From Burkholderiaceae bacterium (GTDB lineage: Bacteria; Pseudomonadota; Gammaproteobacteria; Burkholderiales; Burkholderiaceae_C): DNA of 46,556 bases. The stretch covers positions 1 through 46,556 of the forward strand of contig JANJVG010000009.1 in NCBI GenBank assembly GCA_024710165.1, read 5' to 3'. Shown in pieces: positions 25,722-38,338 of this stretch. Below the pieces are notes generated by a model that saw only the letters and a program-made list of their open reading frames with translations, was not told the origin of the DNA and did not search any database. Each line of letters starts with the position of its first letter. Within the stretch, counting starts at the first letter, position 1. A program made the translations under genes and the position numbers.

Positions 25722-26198
25722 TCAGCCGAGCGCGGCGATCACATCCGGCGGCGCCTGCACCAGTTCGATGAGCACGCCCTCCCCCGCAATCGGGAACTCG
25801 TCGTTGCTCTTGGGGTGCAGAAAGCAGATGTCAAACCCCGCCGCGCCCTTGCGGATGCCGCCGGGCGCAAAGCGCACGCCCTGCGTGGTGAGCCACTCGA
25901 CGGCGGCGGCCAGGTCGTCGATCCACAGGCCGATGTGGTTGAGCGGCGTGGTGTGCACGGCGGGCTTTTTGTCGATGTCGAGCGGCTGCATGATGTCCAC
26001 CTCGACCTTGAAGGCGCCCTGCCCCATGGCCAGGATGTCCTCATCGACGTTCTCGCGTTCACTCTGGAACGTACCGGTCTGTTCCAGGCCCAGCATGTCC
26101 ACCCAGAGCTTTTTCATGCGGCCCTTGTCGGTGCCGCCAATGGCCACTTGCTGGATGCCCAGTACCTTGAAGGGACGTTGCGCGGTGTTGGCTGTCAT
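25722..26198 (-). CDS. Methylmalonyl-CoA epimerase-like VOC protein
   Basis: A 158-residue VOC-fold protein. It begins [20 protein letters not shown] and ends with FLHPKS plus [11 protein letters not shown], the ending of methylmalonyl-CoA epimerases, which interconvert the R and S forms of methylmalonyl-CoA between the carboxylase and the mutase. Metal ligands are not all certain from sequence: the histidine of [16 protein letters not shown] and the glutamate of IELVQ are present, and a His near the N-terminus is replaced by Gln (IQQVAI). That is atypical, so a different VOC function is possible. I start at 26198 after CAGGAGAATCCG. It lies downstream of pccA but after a terminator, so it may be expressed separately. 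Confidence 0.7.
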   Translation of the reverse strand: MTANTAQRPFKVLGIQQVAIGGTDKGRMKKLWVDMLGLEQTGTFQSERENVDEDILAMGQGAFKVEVDIMQPLDIDKKPAVHTTPLNHIGLWIDDLAAAVEWLTTQGVRFAPGGIRKGAAGFDICFLHPKSNDEFPIAGEGVLIELVQAPPDVIAALG

Positions 26199-26224
26199 CG
26201 GATTCTCCTGTTGCAGCGCTGGGC

Positions 26225-26280
26225 TGCTCTTTAATTGATAGCTTTTAGCGCTTGATGCATAAGCGCCAGAGGCCAAAAAG
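26225..26280 (+). repeat. Dispersed TAGC repeat, copy f
   Basis: TGCTCTTTAATTGATAGCTT, TTAGCGCTTGATGCATAAGC, GCCAGAGGCCAAAAAG is very close to consensus and lies between the epimerase and the pccA terminator. Here the fourth position of the core is T (GATAGCTTTTAGCGCTT). Confidence 0.8.
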
Positions 26281-26284
26281 ACTC

Positions 26285-26308
26285 AAAAAAGGGGCGCGAG
26301 GCCCCTTT
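26285..26308 (-). terminator. Intrinsic terminator after pccA
   Basis: On the minus strand AAAGGGGC pairs with GCCCCTTT around CTCGC and is followed by TTTTTTGAG. It lies 18 bases past the pccA stop codon and so separates pccA from the epimerase gene. Confidence 0.8.
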
Positions 26309-26326
26309 CTCGACACCGGGTGGATT

Positions 26327-28375
<2,049 letters not shown>

Positions 28376-28397
28376 AAAGTACTCCTGAATCTTCGGT

Positions 28398-29039
28398 TCA
28401 GATGCCACAGGCATTCAATAACGATTGAGAAAGCACGGCCCTCTCTTGGGTCGTGGGGAGACGTTTGAGCAAGTCTTCTTTTGCCCCACCTCGCCAGGAA
28501 GTCATAGCTTTCAACGGCTGGGCCAGCCAGCCAATGTTGAAACACACTTCATCAGAATGCTCCGCAGTGGCAAAGAACTCCAGATGGCTCCATCCGGGCA
28601 ACTGGTCGTATATCCACCAAGCGATGGATTCGTATGCCACTTTGTCTGCAAGCACTGCCTTGGAAAGGCGCGGAACGCTAATACATGCTGTTGCACCGAT
28701 ACCGTTGCTTTCGCTGTGGTGATCCCAAGTGTGAAACCCCCGGTTATCTTTTGCGCAATTGTGTTTTCCAACACCAGCAGCATTCACTTCGAGGCTGCGA
28801 TAACCAGAGCGAACGTGAATCCGCCCGAATTGCTGTTGAAGCGGTTCAAGCAACAGTTGGCACAGTTTTGAACCGGCTTCTACGGCAGTATCGATGCCGC
28901 CTTTGTCCGGAACATTTCTCAACTGGTACTGAACAGCGATCTCACTGTATAGAAATTCGCGCAAGTGAAAGCTCTCGGACAGTGCAATTCGTCCAAGCCG
29001 ATCTAGGCCCGAGTAGCTTTTGGGGTCGAAGCGTGCCAT
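28398..29039 (-). CDS. Putative M15-type zinc peptidase, inserted between pccB and pccA
   Basis: A 213-residue protein of unknown role. The first 110 residues resemble the M15 fold: HLREFLYSEIAVQYQLRNVP, LCQLLLEPLQQQFG, then IHVRSGYRSLEVNAAGVGKH. GFHTWDHHSESNGIGATACI could supply zinc ligands, and WSHLEFFAT another histidine, as in D-Ala-D-Ala peptidases. The metal residues are not all clear, so the enzyme class is only a suggestion. No signal peptide is visible. The gene is visibly lower in GC than pccA and pccB and lies between two genes that are normally adjacent, so it looks acquired. It ends 23 bases from pccA and starts 16 bases after pccB. No strong ribosome-binding site precedes the ATG at 29039. 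Confidence 0.55.
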   Translation of the reverse strand: MARFDPKSYSGLDRLGRIALSESFHLREFLYSEIAVQYQLRNVPDKGGIDTAVEAGSKLCQLLLEPLQQQFGRIHVRSGYRSLEVNAAGVGKHNCAKDNRGFHTWDHHSESNGIGATACISVPRLSKAVLADKVAYESIAWWIYDQLPGWSHLEFFATAEHSDEVCFNIGWLAQPLKAMTSWRGGAKEDLLKRLPTTQERAVLSQSLLNACGI

Positions 29040-29054
29040 GGTGGGCGCCGCGAT

Positions 29055-30587
<1,533 letters not shown>

Positions 30588-30623
30588 GGTTCGTCCTTTG
30601 TGTGAACTTGTGGTGGTGTTGTT

Positions 30624-30673
30624 TGCTATTTAATTCATAGCTGCCAGCGCAGACCCGTATTGCGCTGAGAGCA
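30624..30673 (+). repeat. Dispersed TAGC repeat, copy h (overlaps end of meaB)
   Basis: TGCTATTTAATTCATAGCTG, CCAGCGCAGACCCGTATTGC, GCTGAGAGCA follows the family pattern with several changes. The stop codon and last roughly fifteen codons of meaB are inside it. Confidence 0.65.
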
Positions 30674-31643
30674 GATTTCTTGCCGCAGTCGAGGGGGCGA
30701 TGCGCCCCGCCGCCACATCCTGCTGCAGCAGCGGCAGCAGGTGCTGCACCTGCGGGTGCTGGCGAAACGCCTGCTTGAGCCCGGCGTCGATGCGTTCCCA
30801 CATCCAGGACAGGGCCTGCTTTTCACGCCGCGCGGCCAGGCGGCCATTGGCCGTCTGCAACTGGCGGTATTGCTGCACGGCAGACCAGAACGCATCCACC
30901 CCCTGGCCCAGCAGGGCGCTGATCTGCACCACCTTCGGGTGCCATTGCGTCTGGTCGTGGTGGGCGTGCTCGGGGTTGCCGTGCTGACTCAGCAGGCGCA
31001 GGCTCGACGCAATCTGCGCCTCGGCGCGCGTGGCGGCGGCTTTGTCGATGTCGGCCTTGTTGATGACCACGAGGTCGGCGATCTCCATCACGCCCTTCTT
31101 GATGGCCTGCAGGTCGTCACCCGCGTTGGGCAGCTGCAGCAGCACGAACATGTCGGTCATGTTGGCCACGGCCGTCTCGCTCTGGCCCACGCCCACAGTC
31201 TCGACGATCACCACGTCGTAGCCCGCCGCCTCGCAGACCAGCATGCTCTCGCGCGTCTTCTCGGCCACGCCGCCCAGCGTGCCACTGCTGGGGCTGGGGC
31301 GGATGTAGGCGCGCTCGTTCATCGAGAGGTGCTCCATGCGCGTCTTGTCGCCCAGGATGGAGCCGCCCGAGACGCTGCTGGACGGGTCCACCGCCAGCAC
31401 CGCCACGCGCAGGCCCTGTGCGATCAGGTACAGGCCCAGCGCCTCGATGAAGGTGCTCTTGCCCACGCCGGGCACGCCGCTGATGCCGAGGCGAAACGAC
31501 TTGCCGGTGTGCGGCAGCAAAGCGGTGAGCAGTGCATCGCCCTGCGCGCGGTGGTCCGCGCGGGTCGATTCGAGCAGCGTGATAGCCTTGGCCATGGCGC
31601 GCCGCTGCTGCGCGGGAGTGCCGTGAAGGATGGCGTCAAGCAC
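30630..31643 (-). CDS. meaB: MeaB GTPase, chaperone of methylmalonyl-CoA mutase
   Basis: A 337-residue P-loop GTPase that loads and protects the adenosylcobalamin cofactor of methylmalonyl-CoA mutase. The Walker A motif GVPGVGKS is at residues 56-63. IVETVGVGQSETAVANMTDM is the switch segment, and VINKADIDKAA the guanine-specificity motif. The arrangement matches the ArgK/MeaB family. Start: a GTG at 31643 that overlaps the stop of vapC by eight bases, so meaB translation is probably coupled to that of the toxin. The C-terminal residues, SAQYGSALAAMN, come from a dispersed repeat. It precedes pccB by 42 bases. Confidence 0.94.
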   Translation of the reverse strand: MLDAILHGTPAQQRRAMAKAITLLESTRADHRAQGDALLTALLPHTGKSFRLGISGVPGVGKSTFIEALGLYLIAQGLRVAVLAVDPSSSVSGGSILGDKTRMEHLSMNERAYIRPSPSSGTLGGVAEKTRESMLVCEAAGYDVVIVETVGVGQSETAVANMTDMFVLLQLPNAGDDLQAIKKGVMEIADLVVINKADIDKAAATRAEAQIASSLRLLSQHGNPEHAHHDQTQWHPKVVQISALLGQGVDAFWSAVQQYRQLQTANGRLAARREKQALSWMWERIDAGLKQAFRQHPQVQHLLPLLQQDVAAGRIAPSTAARNLLSAQYGSALAAMN

Positions 31644-32061
31644 CAGTGGCCTCCATCCAGTCCTCGATGCGCAAGCCCTCGATGCGCTCGAACTCTCGCA
31701 CGTTGTGGGTGACCAGGATGCCTTCCGAATCGGCCAGCGCCTGGCATCCGATCAGAAGATCGAACATGCCGATAGGGCGCCCCAGCGCCTTGAGTCGGCG
31801 CGATTCGCGTGCGTAGTGCCAAGCAGCCGCTCCAGGCCAGGGCTCCACGGTCATCTCCTCCAAAAAAGCGGTCAATGCTGCGCGGTTGGCGTCTGCGCGC
31901 CCGCTGCCCATCACGCCCGCCGCCAGCTCTGCGACCACAAGAGTGGGTATCACCAGTTCTTCCTTCTTCTTCGACAGCAGAGTGTTCAAGACCTGCGGTA
32001 CGCGCCGGTGGAGGGCGTAAATGCAGATATTGGTGTCCAGAAAATAACGCGGCATCCTCAA
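31636..32061 (-). CDS. vapC: VapC-like PIN-domain toxin
   Basis: A 141-residue PIN-domain ribonuclease. MPRYFLDTNICIYALHRR begins the domain, VVAELAAGVMGSGR carries the second acidic residue, and IGMFDLLIGCQALA with VTHNVREFERIEGL ends it. The acidic residues D9, E45 and D101 fit the catalytic set of VapC, which cuts tRNA or other RNA. I place the start at the TTG at 32061, in the vapB stop overlap; the ATG at 32055 (MPRYFLDTN) is the alternative. It overlaps the end of vapB and the start of meaB, so it is embedded in the mcm-meaB operon. Confidence 0.93.
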   Translation of the reverse strand: MRMPRYFLDTNICIYALHRRVPQVLNTLLSKKKEELVIPTLVVAELAAGVMGSGRADANRAALTAFLEEMTVEPWPGAAAWHYARESRRLKALGRPIGMFDLLIGCQALADSEGILVTHNVREFERIEGLRIEDWMEATGA

Positions 32062-32318
32062 TCCCAGCCCGGCACATCGCGTGGCGGCGTTTTGTCGCGC
32101 TCAATCTCGTCGGGCATGCCTTCAAACCCCTGGACGGCGGCCATCACGCGGGCCATCCAGGCGGCATGCGCATCCACAGGTACCGGGCGCAGCACCACGG
32201 CCCCGTCCGCCTGCCGCTCGACCGTCACCTCATCGGTGTCGAAGCGAAACTCCTTGGGCAGGCGCACGGCCTGGCTTCGGCCATTCATGAAGACCTTGGC
32301 AATGGCGAGATCGGACAT
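32058..32318 (-). CDS. vapB: VapB-like AbrB-type antitoxin
   Basis: An 86-residue antitoxin. The swapped-hairpin AbrB-type DNA-binding part is at the N-terminus: AKVFMNGRSQAVRLPKEFRF. The C-terminus ends PPRDVPGWD and should hold VapC. I start at the ATG at 32318 (MSDLAIAKVFMNGRS), preceded by GGAGAAACCG; the longer frame reads through the promoter. Its stop codon is one base before the TTG of vapC. It sits between mcm and vapC, and a palindromic A/T-rich operator lies just upstream. Confidence 0.93.
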   Translation of the reverse strand: MSDLAIAKVFMNGRSQAVRLPKEFRFDTDEVTVERQADGAVVLRPVPVDAHAAWMARVMAAVQGFEGMPDEIERDKTPPRDVPGWD

Positions 32319-32336
32319 CGGTTTCTCCAAATGACT

Positions 32337-32360
32337 GATATATACCAATAGATATATATC
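32337..32360. promoter_or_regulatory. Palindromic operator/promoter of vapBC
   Basis: GATATATA, an 8-base spacer, then TATATATC is a perfect inverted repeat in an A/T-rich stretch just before vapB and just after the mcm stop codon. VapB-type proteins bind such sites to repress their own operon. It makes vapBC at least partly independent of mcm transcription. Confidence 0.65.
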
Positions 32361-32367
32361 GAATCTA

Positions 32368-34542
<2,175 letters not shown>

Positions 34543-34608
34543 GGCGGGGCTTCTCCGACGGTTGCATTGGACTGGTTCAGGGCATTCCCTGTAGTGCGCT
34601 GGAGTTTA

Positions 34609-34640
34609 CATCATTCATAATTATTCATTCAAAATATTCT
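34609..34640. promoter_or_regulatory. A/T-rich operator region between mcm and GntR gene
   Basis: CATTCATAATTATTCATTC contains the perfect palindrome ATAATTAT between direct repeats TTCAT. A/T-rich sites of this kind are typical of FCD-type GntR regulators. It is placed to control both divergent genes. No regulator binding is shown. Confidence 0.45.
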
Positions 34641-34661
34641 TTGCAGCTTACAATCGCTCCC

Positions 34662-35297
34662 ATGTCAGCCCTCACCCTCACGCCCCGCGCACTGTACGAA
34701 GAAGTGGCCGAGCAGTTGCGCCAGCGCATCTTCCGCCGTGAACTGGAGCCCGGAAGCTGGGTGGACGAGCTGAAGATTGCGGAAGAATTCGGCATCAGCC
34801 GCACCCCGCTGCGCGAGGCGCTCAAGGTGCTGGCCGCCGAAGGGCTGGTCACGATGAAGGTGCGGCGCGGCGCCTATGTGACCGAAATGTCTGAAAAAGA
34901 CCTGCGCGACGTGTACCACCTGCTGAGCCTGCTGGAGAGCGACGCCGCCGGCGTGGTGGCGCGCACCGCCACGGCCGAAGCGCTGCGCTCACTGCAAGAG
35001 CTGCACGCCGAGCTGGAAGCCGCCACGGACGAGCGCGACCGCTTTTTTGCCATCAACGAGCGTTTCCACATGCGGCTGCTGGAGCTGTCCGACAACCGCT
35101 GGCGCAGCCAGATGGTGGCCGACCTGCGCAAGGTGATGAAACTCAATCGCCACAAGTCGCTGTTCAAGCAGGGGCGCATCGAGGATTCGCTGGCAGAGCA
35201 CCGCGATGTCATGGCCGCACTGCAGGCACGCGACGCCGATGCCGCGGTGTGCGCCATGCAGAAGCATTTTTCCCAGGGTCTCGAAGCTGCCACCTGA
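34662..35297 (+). CDS. GntR-family (FCD) regulator, divergent from mcm
   Basis: A 211-residue regulator. The winged helix-turn-helix at residues 1-75 has LYEEVAEQLRQRIFRRELEP and KIAEEFGISRTPLREALKVL. The C-terminal all-helical FCD ligand domain follows, with FFAINERFHMRLLELSDNRW and HRDVMAALQARDADAAV. FCD-type GntR proteins usually bind a carboxylate through metal-coordinating histidines (here in FHMRLLEL and EHRDVMAAL). I start at 34662 (MSALTLTPRALYEE); the longer frame reaches into mcm. Its position makes propionate or methylmalonate pathway control the natural guess, with a carboxylate inducer, but that is inference. Confidence 0.92.
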   Translation: MSALTLTPRALYEEVAEQLRQRIFRRELEPGSWVDELKIAEEFGISRTPLREALKVLAAEGLVTMKVRRGAYVTEMSEKDLRDVYHLLSLLESDAAGVVARTATAEALRSLQELHAELEAATDERDRFFAINERFHMRLLELSDNRWRSQMVADLRKVMKLNRHKSLFKQGRIEDSLAEHRDVMAALQARDADAAVCAMQKHFSQGLEAAT

Positions 35298-35390
35298 ATG
35301 GGGCTCGGGCTGCATTGGCAGCCGGTATCATCTGCGGGTTTACCCTATGTTTGACCCCTTGCGCGCGCACCTCCCCGCCCACCAAATACG

Positions 35391-37217
35391 ATGACCTCTG
35401 CTCCTGCCGACCTCGCCGGTGTCCATACCCTGCCCCAAATGCTGAGTTACCGTGCCGCCAGCACGCCCGCAGCGCAGGCCTATCGTGCCTTCGATGCCGG
35501 CGCTCAGGCGTGGGTCACTCTGAACTGGGCGCAGGCGCGCGAGCGCGTGGGGCTGTGGACGCGGGCACTGGCTGCCATGGGCCTGCCCACCGGCGCGCGC
35601 GTCGCCATTTTGCTGCCCAACGGGCTCGACGCCATGAGCATTGACCAGGCCACCCTGGCTCTGGCTTGCGTGCCCGTGCCGCTGCATGCCATTGATAACC
35701 CGGGCAGCATCGCCTTCATCCTCTCCGACTGCGAAGCCTCCCTGCTGGTGCTGGAAACCCGGGAACAATGGGAGCGCATCCAGGCTGTAGGCACCCCTTT
35801 GCCACAACTCCTGGCCGTGGTGCTTACCCGCGCCGATGCCCGCAGCGATGCCACGGGACTCGTCCCGCTGATGGCGCTGACCGACTGGTTGGCACGTGCC
35901 ACGCGCAATCCACCGATGCAGACGCCGCCTTGCGCGGCCGACCTGGCGGCCATCGTGTACACCTCGGGTACCACGGGCAAGCCCAAGGGCGTGATGCTGA
36001 CGCACCGAAATGTGGTCTCGGACGTCAAGGCCGTGCTGCAGCGCATCCAGCCCACGGTGGACGACGTGTTTCTGTCTTTCCTGCCGCTGTCACACACCTT
36101 CGAACGCACCGCTGGCTACTACCTGCCCATGGCGGCGGGCAGCTGCGTGGCTTATGCGCGCTCGGTGGCGCTGCTGGCAGAAGACCTGCGCACCGTGCGC
36201 CCCACGGTACTTGTCTCGGTGCCCCGCATTTACGAGCGTGTGCATGCCAAGGTGCTGGAGCGTTTGGCACCCTCGCGCATCAAGACCCGCCTGTTCGAGG
36301 CGGCCGTGGCCGTGGGCTGGCGGCGTTTTTGCATGGTGCACGGTCTGCCAGCGCCCAGCGCGCAAGACGAGCGCACCGCCGGAACCTGGGCCAGACTGCC
36401 CTGGATCGTGCTGGAGCCCCTGGTGGCGCGCCCGCTGCTTGAGCAGTTCGGCGGCCGCGTGCGCGTGGCCGTGAGCGGCGGCGCACCGCTCTCGCCTGCC
36501 ATCGCGCGCTGCTTTCTGGGCCTGGGCCTGCCGCTGGTGCAGGGCTACGGCATGACCGAGACGGCGCCCGTGGTGTCGGTCAACACGCCCAGGGACAACC
36601 GCCCGGCCAGCGTGGGCCGCGCCCTGCCCGGCGTGGAGGTGCGCATCGGCGAGAACCGCGAACTTCAGGTGCGCGGCCCCATCGTCATGAAAGGCTACTG
36701 GAACCGCCCCGAGGACACGGCGCGCATTCTTTCGACCGATGGCTGGCTGGGCACAGGTGATCAGGCCGAGATCATCGACGGGCGCATCTACATCCGGGGC
36801 CGCATCAAGGAAATCATCGTCACCTCCACGGGCGAAAAGGTGCCGCCGGCCGACCTGGAACTGGCCATCACGTCCGACCCGCTGTTCGAGCAAGCTTTCG
36901 TGGTGGGCGAGAACCTGCCTTTCATTGCCTGCGTGGCGGTGGTGCATCGCGAGGAATGGCTGCGCCTGGCGCGCGAGGTGGGGCTGGACCCGAAAGACCC
37001 GGCCAGCCTGAACCACCCCGCCGTGCACAAGATGGCGCTCGAACGCATTGCAGGCCACACGGCCAGCTTTGCCCGCTACGCCGTACCACGCGCCGTGCAC
37101 CTGACACAGGAGCCCTGGTCCATCGAAAACAGCTTCATGACACCCACGCTCAAGCTCAAGCGCAGCAACCTTACGGCCCATTTTGCGGCTGCCATCGAGG
37201 CAATGTACCGGCGCTGA
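35391..37217 (+). CDS. AMP-dependent acyl-CoA synthetase (long-chain FadD-like)
   Basis: A 608-residue ATP-dependent acyl-CoA ligase. The AMP-binding signature VYTSGTTGKPKGVMLTHRNV is complete. LSFLPLSHTFERTAGYYLPM, GYGMTETAPVVSVNTP and GWLGTGDQAEIIDGRIYI (with RGRIKEIIVTSTGEKVPPAD) are the later core motifs. The form fits the FAA1/long-chain branch rather than acetate or propionate synthetases. Substrate chain length is not readable from sequence. It starts 93 bases after the GntR gene on the same strand, so co-transcription is possible. Its role next to a propionyl-CoA operon could be feeding acyl-CoA to beta-oxidation, but that is a guess. Confidence 0.93.
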   Translation: MTSAPADLAGVHTLPQMLSYRAASTPAAQAYRAFDAGAQAWVTLNWAQARERVGLWTRALAAMGLPTGARVAILLPNGLDAMSIDQATLALACVPVPLHAIDNPGSIAFILSDCEASLLVLETREQWERIQAVGTPLPQLLAVVLTRADARSDATGLVPLMALTDWLARATRNPPMQTPPCAADLAAIVYTSGTTGKPKGVMLTHRNVVSDVKAVLQRIQPTVDDVFLSFLPLSHTFERTAGYYLPMAAGSCVAYARSVALLAEDLRTVRPTVLVSVPRIYERVHAKVLERLAPSRIKTRLFEAAVAVGWRRFCMVHGLPAPSAQDERTAGTWARLPWIVLEPLVARPLLEQFGGRVRVAVSGGAPLSPAIARCFLGLGLPLVQGYGMTETAPVVSVNTPRDNRPASVGRALPGVEVRIGENRELQVRGPIVMKGYWNRPEDTARILSTDGWLGTGDQAEIIDGRIYIRGRIKEIIVTSTGEKVPPADLELAITSDPLFEQAFVVGENLPFIACVAVVHREEWLRLAREVGLDPKDPASLNHPAVHKMALERIAGHTASFARYAVPRAVHLTQEPWSIENSFMTPTLKLKRSNLTAHFAAAIEAMYRR

Positions 37218-37328
37218 TGCCTCCCCGCGTGGCACGCATGCCCGAGTCAGGGTGCCGAAACATCTGGCCCGCACCGGAGCTGTGCCCTATGCTACGCACA
37301 CGTTTACTTACAGCACCACGTCCACCCC

Positions 37329-38021
37329 ATGAAGTCCCCAGAAGAAACCGTCGTTTTTGGCACTGAAGACCTGTTGACCAGCCTGTGCAACTCGGTCACG
37401 CGGGTGCTCACCGTGGCCACGCAGAGCCAGATCCACTACTCCGGCATGATCCAGCGCATCACGCGCACCTGCCTCAAGCCCGACATTGGCTGCTTTGTCC
37501 TGTTCGACGGCGGCTTCTCGGGCCTGGTCATCATCAATTTCTCGGCCCAGGCCGCGATGGAGCTGTATTCCAACTACCTGCTCAACATGGGCATGTCCAA
37601 GAGCGACCTGGCCAGTTCCTACACCGCCGACGAGGTCAGCAACGTGATGGGCGAGCTGATGAACCAGGTGGTGGGCGACTTCACCGGCAAGGTGCACCGC
37701 GAGCTGCACACCCACATCACCCAGAACCAGCCCAAGATGCTGGTGCTGAACAAGCAGGTGATGCTCAGCGTGGACGCCAACCTCGACCAGCCCGAGGCAC
37801 GCCGGGTGACCTTCTACACCGGCGCCAACAACATTTTTTATCTCGAACTGGCCATCGACAAGACCGAGTTCATCAAGCTCTACGACTTCGCACCCCAGGA
37901 AGTGCCTGACCCCGACGCCCTGATCGCCCAGGCGAACCAGCCGGCCGACACACCGGCGCCCGCGCCGGCTGCCGAAGCCACATCGGACACCGACGAACTG
38001 CTCCGGTCGCTCGGCATGTAA
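37329..38021 (+). CDS. DUF3334 (CheX-like) protein
   Basis: A 230-residue protein. The first 180 residues match my memory of the DUF3334 family: TCLKPDIGCFVLFDGGFSGL, then DEVSNVMGELMNQVVGDFTG and FYTGANNIFYLELAIDKTEF. The fold is thought to resemble CheX/CheC phosphatases of chemotaxis; the ELMNQVVGDF segment recalls the CheX active helix with Glu and Asn two residues apart. The C-terminal 45 residues are rich in Ala, Pro and Asp and probably unstructured. No chemotaxis gene is adjacent. Function is unknown and phosphatase action is only inference. Confidence 0.8.
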   Translation: MKSPEETVVFGTEDLLTSLCNSVTRVLTVATQSQIHYSGMIQRITRTCLKPDIGCFVLFDGGFSGLVIINFSAQAAMELYSNYLLNMGMSKSDLASSYTADEVSNVMGELMNQVVGDFTGKVHRELHTHITQNQPKMLVLNKQVMLSVDANLDQPEARRVTFYTGANNIFYLELAIDKTEFIKLYDFAPQEVPDPDALIAQANQPADTPAPAPAAEATSDTDELLRSLGM

Positions 38022-38252
38022 TCACATACAGCCCACGTCGCACGCCATTGCGTTGGCGTGGGTTTGCGCGCCGTACACGCAGCCAAAGCGGTTGGCCAGG
38101 AAGTCGGCCAACGCCACCTGTTCCTGCCCCACAAAACCGGCCTGCGGCAAACGGCCCTGCTCGACCAGATCGGCCAAATGGACGAGGTGCAACGCACGCA
38201 GACCAGCATCGTGCTCAGCCGCAAGATCGACCGCCGTAGCGTGGCGGCATAG
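38022..38252 (-). pseudogene. C-terminal gene remnant, possibly saccharopine-dehydrogenase-like
   Basis: A minus-strand frame of 76 codons ends at 38022 and has no start. It is preceded by an in-frame TAG, then by a repeat copy. The protein reads ATAVDLAAEHDAGLRALHL, then LADLVEQGRLPQAGFVGQEQ, ALADFLANRFGCVYGAQTHA, which has the look of a natural protein end and not of a chance frame. From memory it resembles the end of saccharopine-dehydrogenase-type proteins (GFVxQE, FLANRFG), but I cannot check that. The rest of the gene is missing, so it is a 5'-truncated leftover. Its stop touches the end of the DUF3334 gene. Confidence 0.45.
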
Positions 38253-38306
38253 CTACGATTTTGATAGCTGCTTGCAGTTGCTACATAAGCGCCAGAGGCC
38301 AAAAAG
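38251..38306 (+). repeat. Dispersed TAGC repeat, copy i
   Basis: AGCTACGATTTTGATAGCTG, CTTGCAGTTGCTACATAAGC, GCCAGAGGCCAAAAAG matches the family. It borders the gene remnant on its truncated side. Confidence 0.78.
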
Positions 38307-38338
38307 CCTTTAAACCGATGGAGTACGCCAAGCAGGGG

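Noticed and set aside
37880-38302. 140-codon minus-strand frame overlapping the DUF3334 gene end
   Set aside because: It overlaps a real gene, and another frame on the same strand (38022-38252) gives a far more natural protein end.
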